Below, in pieces: positions 6,279 to 6,406 of a stretch of DNA of 6,406 nucleotides. The position numbers were made by a program, and so were the translations under genes. Under the pieces are notes generated by a model, which did no database searches, had not been told where the DNA came from, and was given only the letters and a program-made list of their open reading frames with translations. Origin of the DNA: Myxococcales bacterium (GTDB lineage: Bacteria > Myxococcota > Bradymonadia > REDH01); contig JAGWVZ010000214.1 in assembly GCA_018970625.1 (NCBI GenBank), forward strand, positions 1-6,406, given 5' to 3'. Numbering within the stretch: the stretch's first letter is position 1; every line of letters begins with the position of its first letter.

Positions 6279-6406
6279 ACAGCCGGATTTCGGTCCGCCG
6301 GACCGTCAAACTTTTTATCGGGGGCGCCTTTCCGCGTTCGGAAAGCGGTCGCGTTACTCCATTCCGTTCGCCGTCGGGGGTGCTTGTGGCCAACGTCTGC
6401 ACCGCA
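6275..6406 (+). CDS. Second aldehyde dehydrogenase (N-terminal 44 residues, cut by window edge)
   Basis: The ATG at 6275 overlaps the TGA of the preceding gene (ATGA), and the frame stays open to the window end. A purine-rich AGGTGA ends 4 bases upstream. The visible part includes KLFIGGAFPRSESGR (12-26), which matches the 'x-FIGGxFxxSxSGR' opening of aldehyde dehydrogenases. This would be the second such enzyme of the operon. The deoC-ALDH-ALDH order is one I know from other high-GC bacteria. Catalytic residues lie beyond the edge, so activity cannot be judged here. Confidence 0.85.
   Translation, partial: MNSRISVRRTVKLFIGGAFPRSESGRVTPFRSPSGVLVANVCTA

Overview
The window comes from a GC-rich Gram-negative chromosome. 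The two central genes encode exported proteins: a lipoprotein with a clear lipobox, and a secreted protein with a signal peptide. The lipoprotein's domain resembles the LIC_10091 family, which I associate with Leptospira and the myxobacteria/Bradymonas-like 'delta' lineages. A Myxococcota- or Bradymonadota-like host is therefore my best guess, but it is inference only. No rRNA, tRNA, CRISPR array, insertion sequence or phage gene is visible.

Layout. (1) Bases 3-1028, plus strand: the 3' part of an unrecognised membrane-associated protein. Its frame runs open off the left edge. It has a hydrophobic segment, Gly/Ala-rich segments and a duplicated C-terminal 'R-x-x-PDGI-x-x-NNLS' motif. It is visibly less GC-rich than the rest. 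(2) Bases 1029-1103: a short convergent gap with one small hairpin. (3) Bases 1104-3720, minus strand: a probable two-gene operon. An LIC_10091-like lipoprotein comes first, followed by a secreted protein of the class A beta-lactamase-like fold. In the second protein the nucleophile and both catalytic lysines have been replaced, so it looks like a pseudoenzyme. (4) Bases 3721-3896: a divergent intergenic region with a weak candidate promoter for the minus-strand pair and a good ribosome binding site for deoC. (5) Bases 3897-6406, plus strand: a tight operon of deoxyribose-phosphate aldolase (deoC), a full-length aldehyde dehydrogenase, and the first 44 residues of a second aldehyde dehydrogenase cut by the right edge.

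How the genes work together. DeoC splits 2-deoxyribose 5-phosphate, from deoxynucleoside breakdown, into glyceraldehyde 3-phosphate and acetaldehyde. The co-transcribed aldehyde dehydrogenases are well placed to oxidise the toxic aldehyde. The minus-strand pair is cell-envelope directed and has no evident metabolic link to deoC. The most unusual item is that pair: a lipoprotein with a nucleotide-binding-like glycine motif next to a beta-lactamase-fold protein without its catalytic residues.
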